A DNA stretch of 64,000 nt from Stercorarius parasiticus (lineage: Eukaryota; Chordata; Aves; Charadriiformes; Stercorariidae), in assembly GCA_013396915.1 (NCBI GenBank), contig VWZL01004335.1:248001-312000 (forward strand). The letters are read 5' to 3'. Positions 33,770-45,789 of the stretch are shown piece by piece. A program made the position numbers and the translations under genes. The number at the start of each line of letters is the position of its first letter. Within the stretch, counting starts at the first letter, position 1. Below the pieces are notes generated by a model that saw only the letters and a list, made by a program, of their open reading frames with translations, made no database searches and was not told the origin of the DNA.

Positions 33770-33900
33770 GAGAAACCTGAGAAGTTCAAGTGCAGTAAAT
33801 CAACAGGAGCTGATGATCTACACCCAAGGGTATGGAAGGAAATGAAGTGTGAAATAGCAGAGATCTGAGTTTATGCAATAACGGACCATTCCAAGAGCCA
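33770..33900 (+). mobile_element. Ancient CR1/L3-like fragment, pre-RT region
   Basis: The translated text KSTGADDLHPRVWKEMKCEI aligns by eye with the CR1 ORF2 segment just upstream of the reverse transcriptase fingers (a K.TG.DG.HPRVLKEL-type motif). The DNA (CAACAGGAGCTGATGATCTA and ACACCCAAGGGTATGGAAGG) follows the old reptilian CR1 more closely than the young avian one. No 3' end is attached. Confidence 0.6.
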
Positions 33901-36851
33901 CTGAAATCAATGGAAAGACTCTCTATACTTGTCTGAAAACTGCATCAGACCTTCCCAAATTAATTCAGAAAAACAATGAGTACTCACAGGAGGGTGTTCA
34001 TCACCCTTTCAGGTCGGATGTGGGAAGCACAGTGGGGTGAGGAGGGCTGTATCAGTAGGATCAGCCAGATCAGGAGCAACCCAGACCCTACAGAAAGCTC
34101 GCTGTAATTACAGTGTTCCATCTCAGCCAGTGCAATGCAGCTCTGCGGGAGCTGGCCCCGTAATATTGGGAATGACATGTGACACTGTGAGCATCAAGCC
34201 AAATCCTGCCACCCACATGGCGTGGTAAATGGTCTCAGGATCTGGCCCATCTCAGTGGCACCACTGTGTTTGCATGACTACAGGCGCTGGAAGCTCGGCT
34301 TAGTTCCCTGGCTTGCTAGATGTAGTACATCTGAAAGCTGCTCTTTCTTCCCCGAAATCACTGCTGGCAATCATTTGTCACAGCTAAGGACAACATCTCC
34401 CACTGCTTGGCGATAGGGTTTCTGCACAGACGATGCCTTATGGACAACTTCAAGTTTCCAAAACAGCATGAGTGCGGAGCACAGGCCAGGCTTCCCTTTT
34501 CAGACACCAAGAAGCAAACACTCCCAGCTGCCAAGGATTTTACTTTATTGTCATTTAAGTTGGCTCCTTCTGCACAAATTGCTGGCGGTCTCACAGTAGC
34601 AGGAGTTGAGTAATAATAGTATTTCCAGTATGCTCACCTCCAAGCAATGCTTTAGAGGGGAGACTGCTGGGAGAACAGGATGAGGATGGTTTGTATTGGC
34701 TGTTCCTTCTCTCTTTCTCATCAGACTGTGATTCAAGCTAGCATCAAAGTACAAACTCCATCACTCACATCCCCCCTGCAGATTTTCCATGTTGGCTCCT
34801 CAGCAAGTGGGACTAGACTGCCATTCATCAGTCCTCGGAGGTGCTGAGAGGGTCCTCTCATCTTGGAAATTCTGAAACAAAGTCATCCACCAGCTTTTCA
34901 ACAGTGCCATGGCTTTACTACATAGGGGCTGGGGATTGATATATTTTTCCCTGAGAAGATTTCTCCAGGAAGTTTGCAAAATCTAGACTCCACAGGCTTC
35001 ACACAGCTACATACAGGACACTCCCTCTTCCTGAAACTTTCCTCATACTCAGAGAAATGAAAAACAAATCAAGGAAAGTGTCTGGAAGCAGACAGAGTTC
35101 CAACATCACTCCCAGAGTCATCAATATGCCATCTACAACAATCTCTAAATGTGACGTTAATATAGTCCCTGACTGTAGAGATCCAGTGCTCTTCTCCATT
35201 TTCTTCTCTGAGAATGCGAGGAGATCCTCCCCCATCCCCATCCTCTTCCTTATCATTGGTCTCCACATTTCCAAAATATTTTTTTTAACTTAGAGGCAAA
35301 GTCATGCTGTTGTGGAGCAGGAACACCTCTGCTTTGTCGGTCATCTGAGACAGCAGAGGCTGGAGAATGTGTTGTTTTGACAGAGTTCTTTGAAAGCAGA
35401 TCCCCACTCATGGTGCTTACCTAGCCTTGCTTACTTAGATTCCAAGGAGCACCGTGGTTTCTTGCCTGCTCTGTGATCAATCCTGGCAAAAAGATGCACC
35501 AATATCGGCTCCATCTGCAACAAAATGCAACAGAACAAGAAAGGAGAAGCCAAGTAAATGCACGCAAGAAATAAAGCCACAAGGAAAAGGGAGCAAGGGC
35601 AGGAGGTGACTGGGTTAATACATTGCTCACTGGAGGAAATAAAGACTAACGATACCATCCCACCTGGAAATAACATGTGTTGTGTGGATTATCAGAGTAT
35701 GTCTGAGAGAGACCACGATTTGTGAAGGGCTGATTCAGCTATTCAAAGCTGTAATGCTACATTCAGTAACACAATCTGAAAGTTGATAGCGATTTAGTGC
35801 TTCCGTTTTCTGACTTTGCTGGGAGCTGGGAGACTCTACGTGGAATTAATGCAAGTTGTCTTGCATTTAATTGCCTAGAATGTTCTAAAATGTAAAAAGA
35901 AAGGGAGGTATTTCTTATGGTAAATAATACTTCAGTCAATACCTAGATAGCCCTGACTAGGTTTTGGCGTTCACAACTCGTTGAAGAGAACTGAGAGAGA
36001 AGGAAGGACTTCTCGTCATTACTGCCCCAATGTTTTCTTTTGTGTCTGGAAACAGTTTTATGCAACAGCGGAATGAAAGATCAGCTACTGCCGCCTGAGT
36101 TTGGTGATGGTTTTCTACCTCATAACAAAAAAGGGCAATGAAAATTTACACCAATAGACACAGACGTACAGTTTCCAGGATTATATGGACAAAATTGGTG
36201 GGGCTGCATGATGAGAGAGAATAAGCGACTTCATGAAATCCTTTGGGAATTAAGATGACTTATCTGTTTTCCACACAAAAACCCAATCTGAACTCCACTG
36301 TACCCTTCTTAGGAACCCAATCCTGGGGTGGCACTTCACAAAATAGAGTGAAATGCTTGCATGCCTTTACAGGAAACAGACAATCAAGCAAGCAGGAATA
36401 GGAGGCACGCAGCTGAGTTGTGGAGGGGAGCCTACCAGTCAGTATAAAATGCTGAAAGATAGCATGGTGTGAAAAGATGTCTCTGAAGATTGGGCCCTCA
36501 ACAGACCTCAGAGTTAAGAACCTCTGGGAAGCGAGGCTGAATTTTTCAGTTGCCTCCCTGCCTGTACTTGAGGAGACCTCATCCCAGATATGTCCTATTT
36601 TTCTGACCAGAAGTTCTGTCTGGAAGGATGGAGGATTGTGTACCTCTTTGCAGTGTGTTTCTGGATCTGCTGCAATATGGCACCTGCCTTCATCCCTGGA
36701 TCATAACGAAGAGTGGGATGCAGTATGTAGTTGGTGGTTTGATGCTTTCCACCTAGGAAATGGAATACCTGGATTCATTTACCACGTCAGTCTTTACAGC
36801 TTCAAATCCACCCATATCACCTCCCAGAACAAAGCCCTGACCAACAGGCTA
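33901..36851. other. Unique non-coding sequence
   Basis: Short frames only (up to 147 codons at 36477-36920, which runs into the CR1). No recognised repeats or domains. GC content is slightly higher at 34200-34500. Confidence 0.45.
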
Positions 36852-37430
36852 TCACAGAATCATAGAACCACAGAATCATGGAATGGTTTGGGTTGGAAGG
36901 GACCTTTAAAGGTCATCTAGTCCAACCCACTTGCAGAAAGCAGGGACATCTTCAACTAGATCACGTTGCTCAGAGCCTCATCCAGCCTGGCCTTGAATGT
37001 CTCCAGGCATGGGGCCTCCACCACCTCTCTGGGCAACCTGTTCCAGTGTCTCACCACCCTCAGTGTAAAGAACTTCTTCCTAATGTCTAATTTAAACCCA
37101 CCCTGCTCTAGTTTAAAACCATTGCCCCTCGGCCTATTACTACATGCCCTTGCAAACAGCCCCTCCCCAGCTTTCCTGTAGGCCCCCTTCAGGTGCTGGA
37201 AGGCTGCTTGTAAGGTCTCCCCGGAGCCTTCTCTTCTCCAGGCTGAACAACCCCAACTCTCTCAGCCTGTTTTCATAGGAGAGGTGCTCCAGCCCTCGGA
37301 TCATCTTCGTGGCCCTCCTCTGGACCTGCTCCAACAGGTCCATGTCCTTCTTGTGCTGAGGGCTCCAGAGCTGGACACAGTACTCCAGGTGGGATCTCAT
37401 GAAAACAGAGTAGAGGGGGAGAATCACCTC
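36852..37430 (-). mobile_element. CR1 LINE, 5'-truncated (group B)
   Basis: The minus strand encodes [40 protein letters not shown] and [18 protein letters not shown]. The C-terminal remainder of ORF2 follows with a frameshift, then the 3' UTR with GAAGATGTCCCTGC and a tail of four octamer units, two of them mutated. At about 580 bp it is the longest group B copy here. Confidence 0.95.
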
Positions 37431-37572
37431 TCATCCAAACCATGCAACAGAGCCGGGCCAGAGAGAGAGCAAGAGCGGGAGACCTGTCCTCTGTGCTCCC
37501 CTATGAGACACAGCCCAAGATTTCATGCACTAGCTCTTCTTGCATTAAAGAGGTATTCAAATTCGTACAGAG
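37431..37572. other. Unique spacer
   Basis: Unassigned sequence between a CR1 5' end and a tandem duplication. Confidence 0.4.
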
Positions 37573-37686
37573 AGCTTTCCAGGTAGGACACCTCCCAGAT
37601 AGACCCACCAAGATCAAATACATATAGACAGCTTTCCAGGCAGGACAGCCCCTGGATAGACCTACCAAGAAGATTTCCCCAAAGCC
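37573..37686. repeat. 57-bp imperfect tandem duplication
   Basis: Two units begin AGCTTTCCAGGTAGGACA (37573) and AGCTTTCCAGGCAGGACA (37630). Both continue with a GATAGACC-ACCAAGA block. Period 57 bp equals 19 codons, and on the minus strand both units are in one open frame (LVGLSRGCPAWKA and LVGLSGRCPTWKA). No known protein is recognised. Confidence 0.85.
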
Positions 37687-38814
37687 AAGGTCTTCAGGAT
37701 TACAGGGTCTGTAGCTGTAGGGCAGGGACTGATGCCAAGACTTCCAGACAGTCTCTCCTGGAGCCAAGAGCCTGGAAGAGTAGATATAATCTGGGCTCAG
37801 CTCCCAGGTCCACAGCAGGGAGCCTGGAAGCTCAGAGAAGCCTGGTTAGAGCCAGAGTGCTCTGAGCATGATGGTTCCCCACTGCAGGGCTGCGACTCGG
37901 AGCCTGGGGAAGGGGGACAGTCTCTAAGGTTGGGGAAACCAAGCCCAAATGCAAGCTGTCCTCTTCTGGACCTAGCTGGACCAGTGCACATGGATTAGGG
38001 AGTGGTATGCCAGCAGGACGATGACTGTAGTAGCAAGGCTTCAAGTGGTGTCTTCTCCCAGCACTTGCTGGAACAAGGAAAATCTCTGGGTCAGAAGAGC
38101 CCATTTCTTTTCAGGCCCATCATGTTTTGGGAATCCTGCAAGCAGAAATGTATTAGAAATTCAAAATACTTTTTGGGTTATATCCATCAGAGACGGAAAG
38201 CAAATTTAAAAGATAAATAAACAAAGGACAGAATTGGAAAAGAGGAAAAAAAATAAATCCCTAAAATCTTGAAAGGTTACCTTTTGCCAGAACAGTATCT
38301 GCTCTAGGCATGGAGCGAAGGGATTGACTAATTTGAACAAAACACTTTTTTTTTTCCTATGTATTTCTAAATGAACTGATATAGTACTCCAAAGACAGAA
38401 ATGTGGGCTAGGTTGCTTAGCGGTGCGTGTGAGTGCAGCTCCGCTGACTTCTGGCAGGATTTCCCCAAAGCAAGTTATTCAAGAACGAGTGCAAACCCCA
38501 TCAGTTAAATTATTCACAGCTATAGTCCCTGCTTTATTAGACTGTTAAAAAAAAAAACAAACAAAAAAGAATAATTTATTTTAACTAATCACAAATTCAA
38601 ATCACTTCGCTGGAAAATGATAGGCAAATAGCTCTAGTCAGCCTTAATAAGGTTTGGGAGGTAAGCCAGGCATTGATTTGGCCTCTTGGAGCTCTGATAT
38701 CATGCTGGCCGCTGGGCAATGGTTATAGGAGTCAGAGATGCAGCATGCTGGTTTTTTCAGAAGTCTCTGCCAGCAAAGGAGACAGATGCCTTTTGGACTA
38801 ACACCCACTGAACT
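37687..38814. other. Unique non-coding sequence
   Basis: GC-richer to 38000, then AT-rich with A runs at 38245-38255 and 38547-38566. No gene is seen. Confidence 0.45.
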
Positions 38815-38840
38815 CTCACACACGCACACACACATGCACA
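38815..38840. repeat. (CA)n microsatellite, imperfect
   Basis: A CA-dinucleotide run broken by CG and TG units. Confidence 0.85.
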
Positions 38841-39214
38841 GGAGTGTTTATTCACTTGTCCGCGGCTCCGTTGCTAAGTGGATGTGTTCACACTCTCTCC
38901 GCTTGTTTTATTAAGCCTGACACATTGTTGTGCAGACGCAGCCCTCCGCGTGCTGCAAAAAGTGGCTTGCAGATAAGGTGAGTCCTTCCCGCTGGGCTCT
39001 GTGTGAATTTGGTAACTCTTCCATTCACTCAGCAAGGAGGGATTAATAACAGCGACTAAGGCGAGATGCAACCAGGCTTCCCTTCGTGTTTTCTATTTAG
39101 TTTTTCCATCCCATTCTTTGACAGGTCTTGACTGCAATGAAAAATTACATCTTTAATTGAAATGCAGGCTCCTAGCAGAAAAGAAAGGAGATCTGGTGGG
39201 ACAAACGCAATACT
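38841..39214. promoter_or_regulatory. CpG-containing unique block with donor-like site
   Basis: Contains CCGCGG and several CpGs, which are scarce elsewhere in the window. GATAAG/GTGAGT at 38972-38983 is a near-ideal 5' splice site and GTTGTGCAG ends at 38935. They bound a 42-bp open segment. Whether this is a promoter-like, exonic or merely conserved block cannot be decided from sequence. Confidence 0.2.
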
Positions 39215-39350
39215 TGTAGGCAGGAGACGTTAGTTCAGGTTCTGGCTTTCCTACAGCCTGCCTGTATGAGCCCTAACAATTCATCTGATACCTCTGTGCT
39301 TCTGTTCTCCTGGTAAATGAGAAAAACAAATTGCAGACTTCCTCCCTCTC
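39215..39350 (-). repeat. MIR/CORE-SINE-like fossil, antisense
   Basis: The plus strand reads GGCAGGAGACGTTAGTTCAG, GTTCTGGCTTTCC, then CCTCTGTGCTTCTGTTCTCC and GGTAAATGAG. This is the antisense MIR order (GGAGACCTGGGTTC, CTGGCTCTGCC, CCTCTGTGCCTCAGTTTCCC, GTAAAATGGG). Confidence 0.65.
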
Positions 39351-40531
39351 TGGAACTCTTTCTAGCCTGCAAGACTCTTTGGAGCAGCCAGTGTCTCTTG
39401 TTACACGTAGATGCCGGGCCTTCCCCAACAGGTTGCAAACTCAGAGAAGATTCCTAAGTGCTACCGTAATAATGAGTCATTTATCCCCAAACTCCCTCAG
39501 CAGGTTATTGTATATAATAAATAAGGGACAGACCGACCTTTACTGAAAGCTTGAAACTTTTTGAAGGTTTAAAAATCAGAGCATGCCAGGCCACGAATGT
39601 CAATTCAGCCTCCTACAGAAAGGCAGAAAATTGTCTCCACTTTAGAGATCTGAACAGGGAGAATAAGTGAGAGTTTCCCAGTTCCTAATTCCCTGTGGAG
39701 TTTCTGAAATTAAACATAAATCTCTGTTACAGAGCCCTTGCTAACCAGTTTCTTCTTTGTATTGCAAAACAAAAAAAGCCAACCATTCCCCCCGAGTCTC
39801 CCAGCAAAGTCAGAATGAGAAAGTGAATTTTTTCCAGTCCTTCAGTTATTTTTTGTTCGAGAAATATTTATAAATTCTAAATTCAGTCAATCCCACGTCA
39901 TTTTTTGGTTAAGAAAATGCTTATATATCAACCACTCTTCTCCTATTACTAAATGAGATTGCAATTAAAAGAAATGCAGCTTAAAATCTCTTATCTTATG
40001 GTAGAATATGTGTATATTTCAATGCATGTGTATACATATACTGATATATATATTCTCTAACTTTGAACTGCAAATATTTATCAAGCACACTAAATATTGT
40101 AAATGAATACAGCTTTAGCACTCTTTCCAAAGACATGAATAACCCTTACAGAATAATATACATGAATCTTGCCTGTATGTTTAGACTTCTCCTATATATT
40201 AATTTCCTGAATAGGGCATCATCTCTGTCGGAGTCACAAAGCATCTTTTACACTGCTAGGTTCTACCACGTGCATTACTATAATGTGGTCAGGGACTATG
40301 AATTTTTTAGGTAACATTCAGGGGGCATTTTATATGCATATTTCATGAGAGGAGGGGGTGGAAATAATATTTTTGGCAGACACTTGCCAGGATATGGATG
40401 GGATTCAGGAGAAGATGGCTTTTCATATAAGTAGTCAACTCCACTCAATTTAAACCATTGCTCTTGGGAAGCATTTAAAACACAGAGCTCAAATGGAGCT
40501 GCACTGTAAGCAGTACAGAGCAAACTGTCCA
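39351..40531. other. Unique AT-rich non-coding sequence
   Basis: TATATA-type runs lie at 40010-40060. No gene or repeat family is recognised. Confidence 0.45.
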
Positions 40532-40572
40532 GAGTGTGTGTGTGTGTGTGTATATATATATATTTATATATA
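40532..40572. repeat. Compound (TG)n(TA)n microsatellite
   Basis: About nine TG units pass into TA units with one TTTA interruption. It is probably length-variable. Confidence 0.9.
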
Positions 40573-41326
40573 GCCAGATGCTCAAGGTCAAACACACAGA
40601 GCTAGCCATTTGGGGACTGAAACTATGAAGCAGTTTGCTGAGGCAACTCACTGTTCAGAGCTGCTTACCCTCGAGAGGCTGCTCGACACTAGAAGTTGTC
40701 CTTGGGGTCAACTGTGGGTTCTAAGTCACTGCAATAGCACTGGCGACAAGGCATATCTGAGGAGCTCAGGCAGCAGATGCAGAGAAAAGAACAGTGCAAG
40801 TTGCTTGGGGATTAAAGCATAAAGCCAGTTACTCTTGTACAGCTGCTGGGGACCTACTACACTGGGACATCTTCCTTCCCAATGAGCTACAAAGCTCGGA
40901 TCCTTACAAATGGTGCACACACAGCTACGTGCTCGGGCAAAAATGCAGTGATCCATCTGTGTCTGGAGTCGGCACCTTGTGAGAAAAATCATGGGGAAAA
41001 AAATCTTCATGAAATAGGCTCAATGCTCAGCATTGAGGATGCTCATGGGACCAGGTAGTCGGGGCTTGGGGAAGGCACTGGGTGCACCAAACCAGGAAGC
41101 AAGCTTGTTTTCTTAAGGTAGTCAGTGGAAACCAGACAGATTTAGGCATACATATTACTCAGTCACAAAAATGGAGGGAATGACTCCTCCGGACACTGCA
41201 AGACTACAGGAATCTTCATAATCAGATCCACCTGAGCTCCACCAGGGTCCTGTCCAGACAACTTCCTACCCTGCCCTGGGCACTTGGCTTTTGGCCTGGC
41301 CCTGAGTAGGCTCATCCTGGCTTTTT
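40573..41326. other. Unique non-coding sequence
   Basis: No recognised gene. The 3' part (41200-41320) precedes CR1-type octamers but does not itself look like a CR1 3' UTR. Confidence 0.45.
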
Positions 41327-41344
41327 ATGATTCTATGATTCTGT
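41327..41344 (+). mobile_element. Orphan CR1-type octamer tail
   Basis: ATGATTCTATGATTCTGT comprises two ATTCTRTG octamers without a recognisable CR1 body upstream. It may be the end of a CR1 too eroded to see, the end of another element using CR1 machinery, or chance. Confidence 0.4.
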
Positions 41345-42279
41345 CCTTACTTTCTAGATCATTTACTACACAGTTGAAAGGCGGAAAGACATGAAAAAGC
41401 TTGGCAGTCTGAGTACATTACTAACAGGTTTTGGAAACAAGTAATCTGAATATGGTTCCAAAGCCCATACTCGTCCTGCCTAACTTTAGGTACACAGTGG
41501 AGCCGCAAAAATAAGTAGCATAATTGCCTTCAGCTCCTTTATAATCAGAGTAAAAACACAAGTGCTTACAGAGGCAATATGTCTCTTAACTGGACTGGAT
41601 TTTTTCTCTCTCTTCATTAGGGGTAGTGGAGTACTTCTGTCTTTCTGTGATCATTCCTGATTTCAGCCTTCTTGAACTTCCCCAGTCCCGCGAGAAAGTC
41701 CATCTTGGATGCTCTAAACTATTTCTCTTGAGATTTTCTCTCTCAAACACTTGGATTTATTTTCACCTTTTCTCCAATCATCACCTTTACTACTTTATTA
41801 ATGGTCTGGATCCAACCCAGATCTTTCTTAATTCTGCTTGCCCAAATTCAGTTTAACCCCTGTTATCAAATTCAACTGTAATTTCTGCGTGGGACAGTAA
41901 TGGTTTAGAAAATCTACTGTATCTGCTTGATTTCCCAGAAAGAATTGGGAATTTAAAACTCTCTGCTAGTACAAGGCCAAATAAACTGCAGGTCAGCCAC
42001 ATATTCTTACTTTCTGGGGCAATTTTTCATAAATTCACTTTCTAAAGATGCTGAAAGCAAGTTTATGAGCGGAGAACAGCTAAGTGAACCATTAAAATGG
42101 GTTGCTAAGATTAGTCCTGTACCACTTCAGCGTGCTGGCGAGCCCTCCTGACAGCCCCCTCCGGGAGCAGTCAGAAACCAGAAAGCATCTGCCTTGGGAC
42201 CAGTCAGTCATGCCTGCATCCGATCCTGGCGCCTATCCTGCTGAGAAAGGGGGCTTGTCTTCACTAATTTCATGATGTC
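41345..42279. other. Unique non-coding sequence
   Basis: Nothing is recognised here. Confidence 0.45.
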
Positions 42280-42560
42280 ACCATTAGAAGACTGGGAAGC
42301 GATATTTCCATGAATAATAATACACTATGAAGGGCAATCAGTGTTCAAGAACAACGTCCTTGATCGCTGGCCAGCCAAGCAACCTAAAGAGCTTTCCTCC
42401 TCCTTGCGTAGAGAAACGAGTTATTGATTTGCACATTGTTACAGAGGGCAGTTCTTAATCATAATTAGGCCACTGTGAAAAGTCAAAGCATTCAAATCAT
42501 GTGAGGGTTTTCACCATTGCAATCTGGCATCCATATGTTCAATGGCAACTCAAGCAGACT
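42280..42560. promoter_or_regulatory. Candidate conserved non-coding element
   Basis: Repeat-free, balanced-composition DNA with clustered homeodomain-like cores (CATAATTAGG, CTTAATCATAA, ATTGATTTG) and CACATTGTTA. This is the texture of developmental enhancers. It is only an impression and no alignment was possible. Confidence 0.2.
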
Positions 42561-43531
42561 GCTTTAATTTTTCCATAGTTTTTTTCTCTGAAGACTCAAT
42601 ATCACTTACCCTTTTAAATATGTCAGTTCTTGTGTTTTTGAATATGCAGCCCCCATATTGTCTTTCAGAAGGCTAAGTTAAAACACAGCACTCTATTTTG
42701 ATGCACTATACAATAAGAAGTTCTCTCTTTAAGAAAAATAAGACATGACAATCGCCATTGTATCGTAAGATATTCCCACAAACTTGCCTGCTGTGATCTG
42801 AATATAGGTTGCTTCAGAACCTGACCAAGTTTCTTAAGTAAATTCTGAATAAAAGTAAGAGTAGCCAAAAATGCTTGTAACTGATTGCTAATCTAGGGCA
42901 CTGAATACATCCTTCAGATATTTCCAGCCATCACTCAAATATTTCTAGCTGAAAGGTTTAGTGTTTATGTTCATCTTGGGTTTGGTAAAGAAAATTCAGA
43001 AAAAAACCCCTGTCTAACTAAAGTCTCTCCCTGAAAGGAGTCTAAAAGCAGTTGGCTTTTGGCAGTGGAGATCAGTACTTATTCCCTCTCATCGAGGAAA
43101 AGGAGCTATATGAGTGAAAGAGTGATGGGGGCTCAAGCACAGATGGTATTCTGTTGGCTTGGAGTACACTTACTTAAAAAATTAACTGTAGTTTTCAGAT
43201 TTTCAGATGGCTGGGGTCTGAAACCATCTTACAGTGCGAATGGTAGCAAAACACCTTGGCATTTTTAAGGGGAAGGATAACCATTTTATGAAAGGGTTGA
43301 AACTCTTCCTGACAGAAAGGAGAGGATTCCTCAAACCCTGCAATGCTGGAGGTCGTGGCTGCCTCCTCTTGTAGGCCATGGGAATGGAGGGACTCCTCCA
43401 GGGCACTGGTCTTAAGTAATGTCTAAAACAGGTTTCAGAAATCACTTCCTAGACATACCAGTTTCTTTGTGTTGTCTATAAAGTGAACCTAGTGTGACTA
43501 GGTTAGACGGACAGAGCTACACCAGAGGCAT
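42561..43531. other. Unique non-coding sequence
   Basis: No gene or repeat is recognised. Confidence 0.45.
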
Positions 43532-43904
43532 TATCATAGAATCGTAGAATCATAGAATTATAGAATGGTTTGGGTTGGAAGGGACCTTAAAGATCATCCA
43601 GTTCCAATGCCCCTGCCATGGGCAGGGACACCTCCCACCAGACCAGGCTGCTCAAAGCCCCGTCCAGCCTGGTCTTGAACACCTCCAGGGATGGGGCAGC
43701 CACAGCTTCTCTGGGCAACCTGTTCCAGTGCCTCCCCACCCTCATAGTAAAGAATTTCTTCCTAATATCTAATCTAAATATCCCCTCTTCCAGTTTAAAA
43801 CTGTTACCCCTTGTCTTATCACTCCATTCCCTGATAAAGAGTCCCTCCCCAACTTTCCTGTAGGCCCCCTTTAGGTACTGGAAGACTGCTATAAGGTCTC
43901 CCCG
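43532..43904 (-). mobile_element. CR1 LINE, 5'-truncated (group C)
   Basis: The minus strand carries the ORF2 C-terminus ([39 protein letters not shown]), still open over most of its length, and the group C 3' UTR (GGGAGGTGTCCCTGCCCATG). The tail is four octamers (ATTCTATA, ATTCTATG, ATTCTACG, ATTCTATG). The 5' end breaks in the RLRGDLIAV coding region. Confidence 0.95.
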
Positions 43905-45789
43905 ATGGTAACAATCCCACCAATGGGGCAATACCTAATTTCTTTCTATTGGATATATCATGTTTTTATCCAAATCTAAAGTTTGAAAAAAACCCACATT
44001 TTGTCTGAGACCTGGAGTACAAAGTAGAACCGAGGATGACATCATGTATTACAGCAGAAAATGTATCTTAGCTTGTCTGAAAATCACTGGAATACATCAA
44101 ATTCATTGGTTCTGCTTTGGGCCTTTCTACCCTAAGTTCCTTCAGCTTCCAAATACCTCCCCAGGTCTCCTGCAGTGCACATACCCCAGGTGCCTTGCTT
44201 GCAATGCTAGCCAGCTTTTTCCCAGCAGCACGTCGCTCAGTGAACGCAGTAGGAAGTAGGAAAACAAACGCCATTTTTTGCATACGCTTTTGAATCACAG
44301 CCCAATGAGGGTCTTCTATTGCTTCTATCAACAAAAAGAGCAAGGCCGAGATGAGGTCATTGAAAAGGTAAGAAAACAGATTATTAATTTATGCCAGCCT
44401 AAAAAACTCAACAATTAGGGACATATGCTTCCAATGCAAGAATTTTTTTTAGTCATCCAAAGCCTTAATTGACAGTTAAGGGTAGAGCCTCAAAGCATCT
44501 CGGACTCCGTTTGAATGGGCAAAATATTAAAAACTTCCCATGTTCGTCATCAGTTCCTTAGAAACTAGGAGTGAGAAGTTTCAGTAGTGGGAGATCTTAG
44601 GCTTACTGAAGGATTGAAGAGTCCTGAAGTAGTCTTAAAGCTCCGTTCCTTAGGTAGGACGCCTGGCAGAGTCTTTTTAGAGAGTCATACTACATGACAT
44701 CTCAATAGTACAACTCCAACTCTTCATGTTGATGAACTTCATGACATGACAACCTTCTCTCCCTGATCCTGAAAAAAAGATAGCACTTAACATAACCATA
44801 CAAATTTTTATATTTATGGTGATGCCAGTTTGGCTTAGATGGTGTCTTCACAGCTCTTCAGCAGCTGACAGATCATGTGTTTTACCACAAGAAGACCTTT
44901 TGCAGCAGTGTTTGGCATGATAGAGCTTTTTTTAATACAAATTGGAGGTGCTACCTCTTCCATAAGGCCTCGGTCTTGCAAATATTGAGAAGACAAAGCT
45001 CAAAATGCCTCGTCCTCCTGAAATCTCTAACCATATAACGTTATGCTCTCCTCTAGCATGGATAACCAAGTTGCATTCCTGATTCCCTCATGTGAAGCCC
45101 AAGCAACCCATGGAAATAGAAAAGCCTGCTCCTGTGTTATCATAAAGAATTGCATTTTTAAGCCCGCTTTAGCAAATTAATTGGTTTGATGTGATTTAGG
45201 ACAAAATTTTCCGCTTTCTCTTGACATTTTACCTCGATGCTGCCACATCCAAAAGATCCACAGAGAGCAGAGGAGTTAAGATGAGGGAAAGCGGAACTTG
45301 CTTCTCCTCTGGCTTCCCACCCCCTGCAAAACCAAGAACCATTCTGCACGGCAGCGTCCCCTCTCCTACCCCCAGCCTGACATACTATGAATAAGGACCA
45401 CAGTTCTCCGTTCACTCAGGAATGCCAGATATGAAACCACAATCAAGCTTCGATCTCTTCAGCACAGCATGCTCCACATGCCAATCTACATGTTTGTTGA
45501 AAAAAATGATTCTGCTGGAATAAGTTTCTATTATAAGCTCTCACTGTATACATTTTTTGGAGTTAGTATATAATTCCCGCACCAGAACCCAATATCTTTT
45601 CTGTTTTACAACTGCACATAAATACAACTGCCTTCCATCTAAAAAAAAATAAATATTCACAATGTCTGTTCAGTTTGCCTTCTCGCAGCATCTCTCTCCC
45701 TCTGCCCAAATATAATCGCACTTTCTAACCCCAATCACTCATGGGGGGAAAGCCAAACAAATCTCGCATTCATAAACTCAGATGACAGC
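43905..45789. other. Unique non-coding sequence
   Basis: AT-rich in parts. Short frames only (91 codons at most, without domains). Confidence 0.45.
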
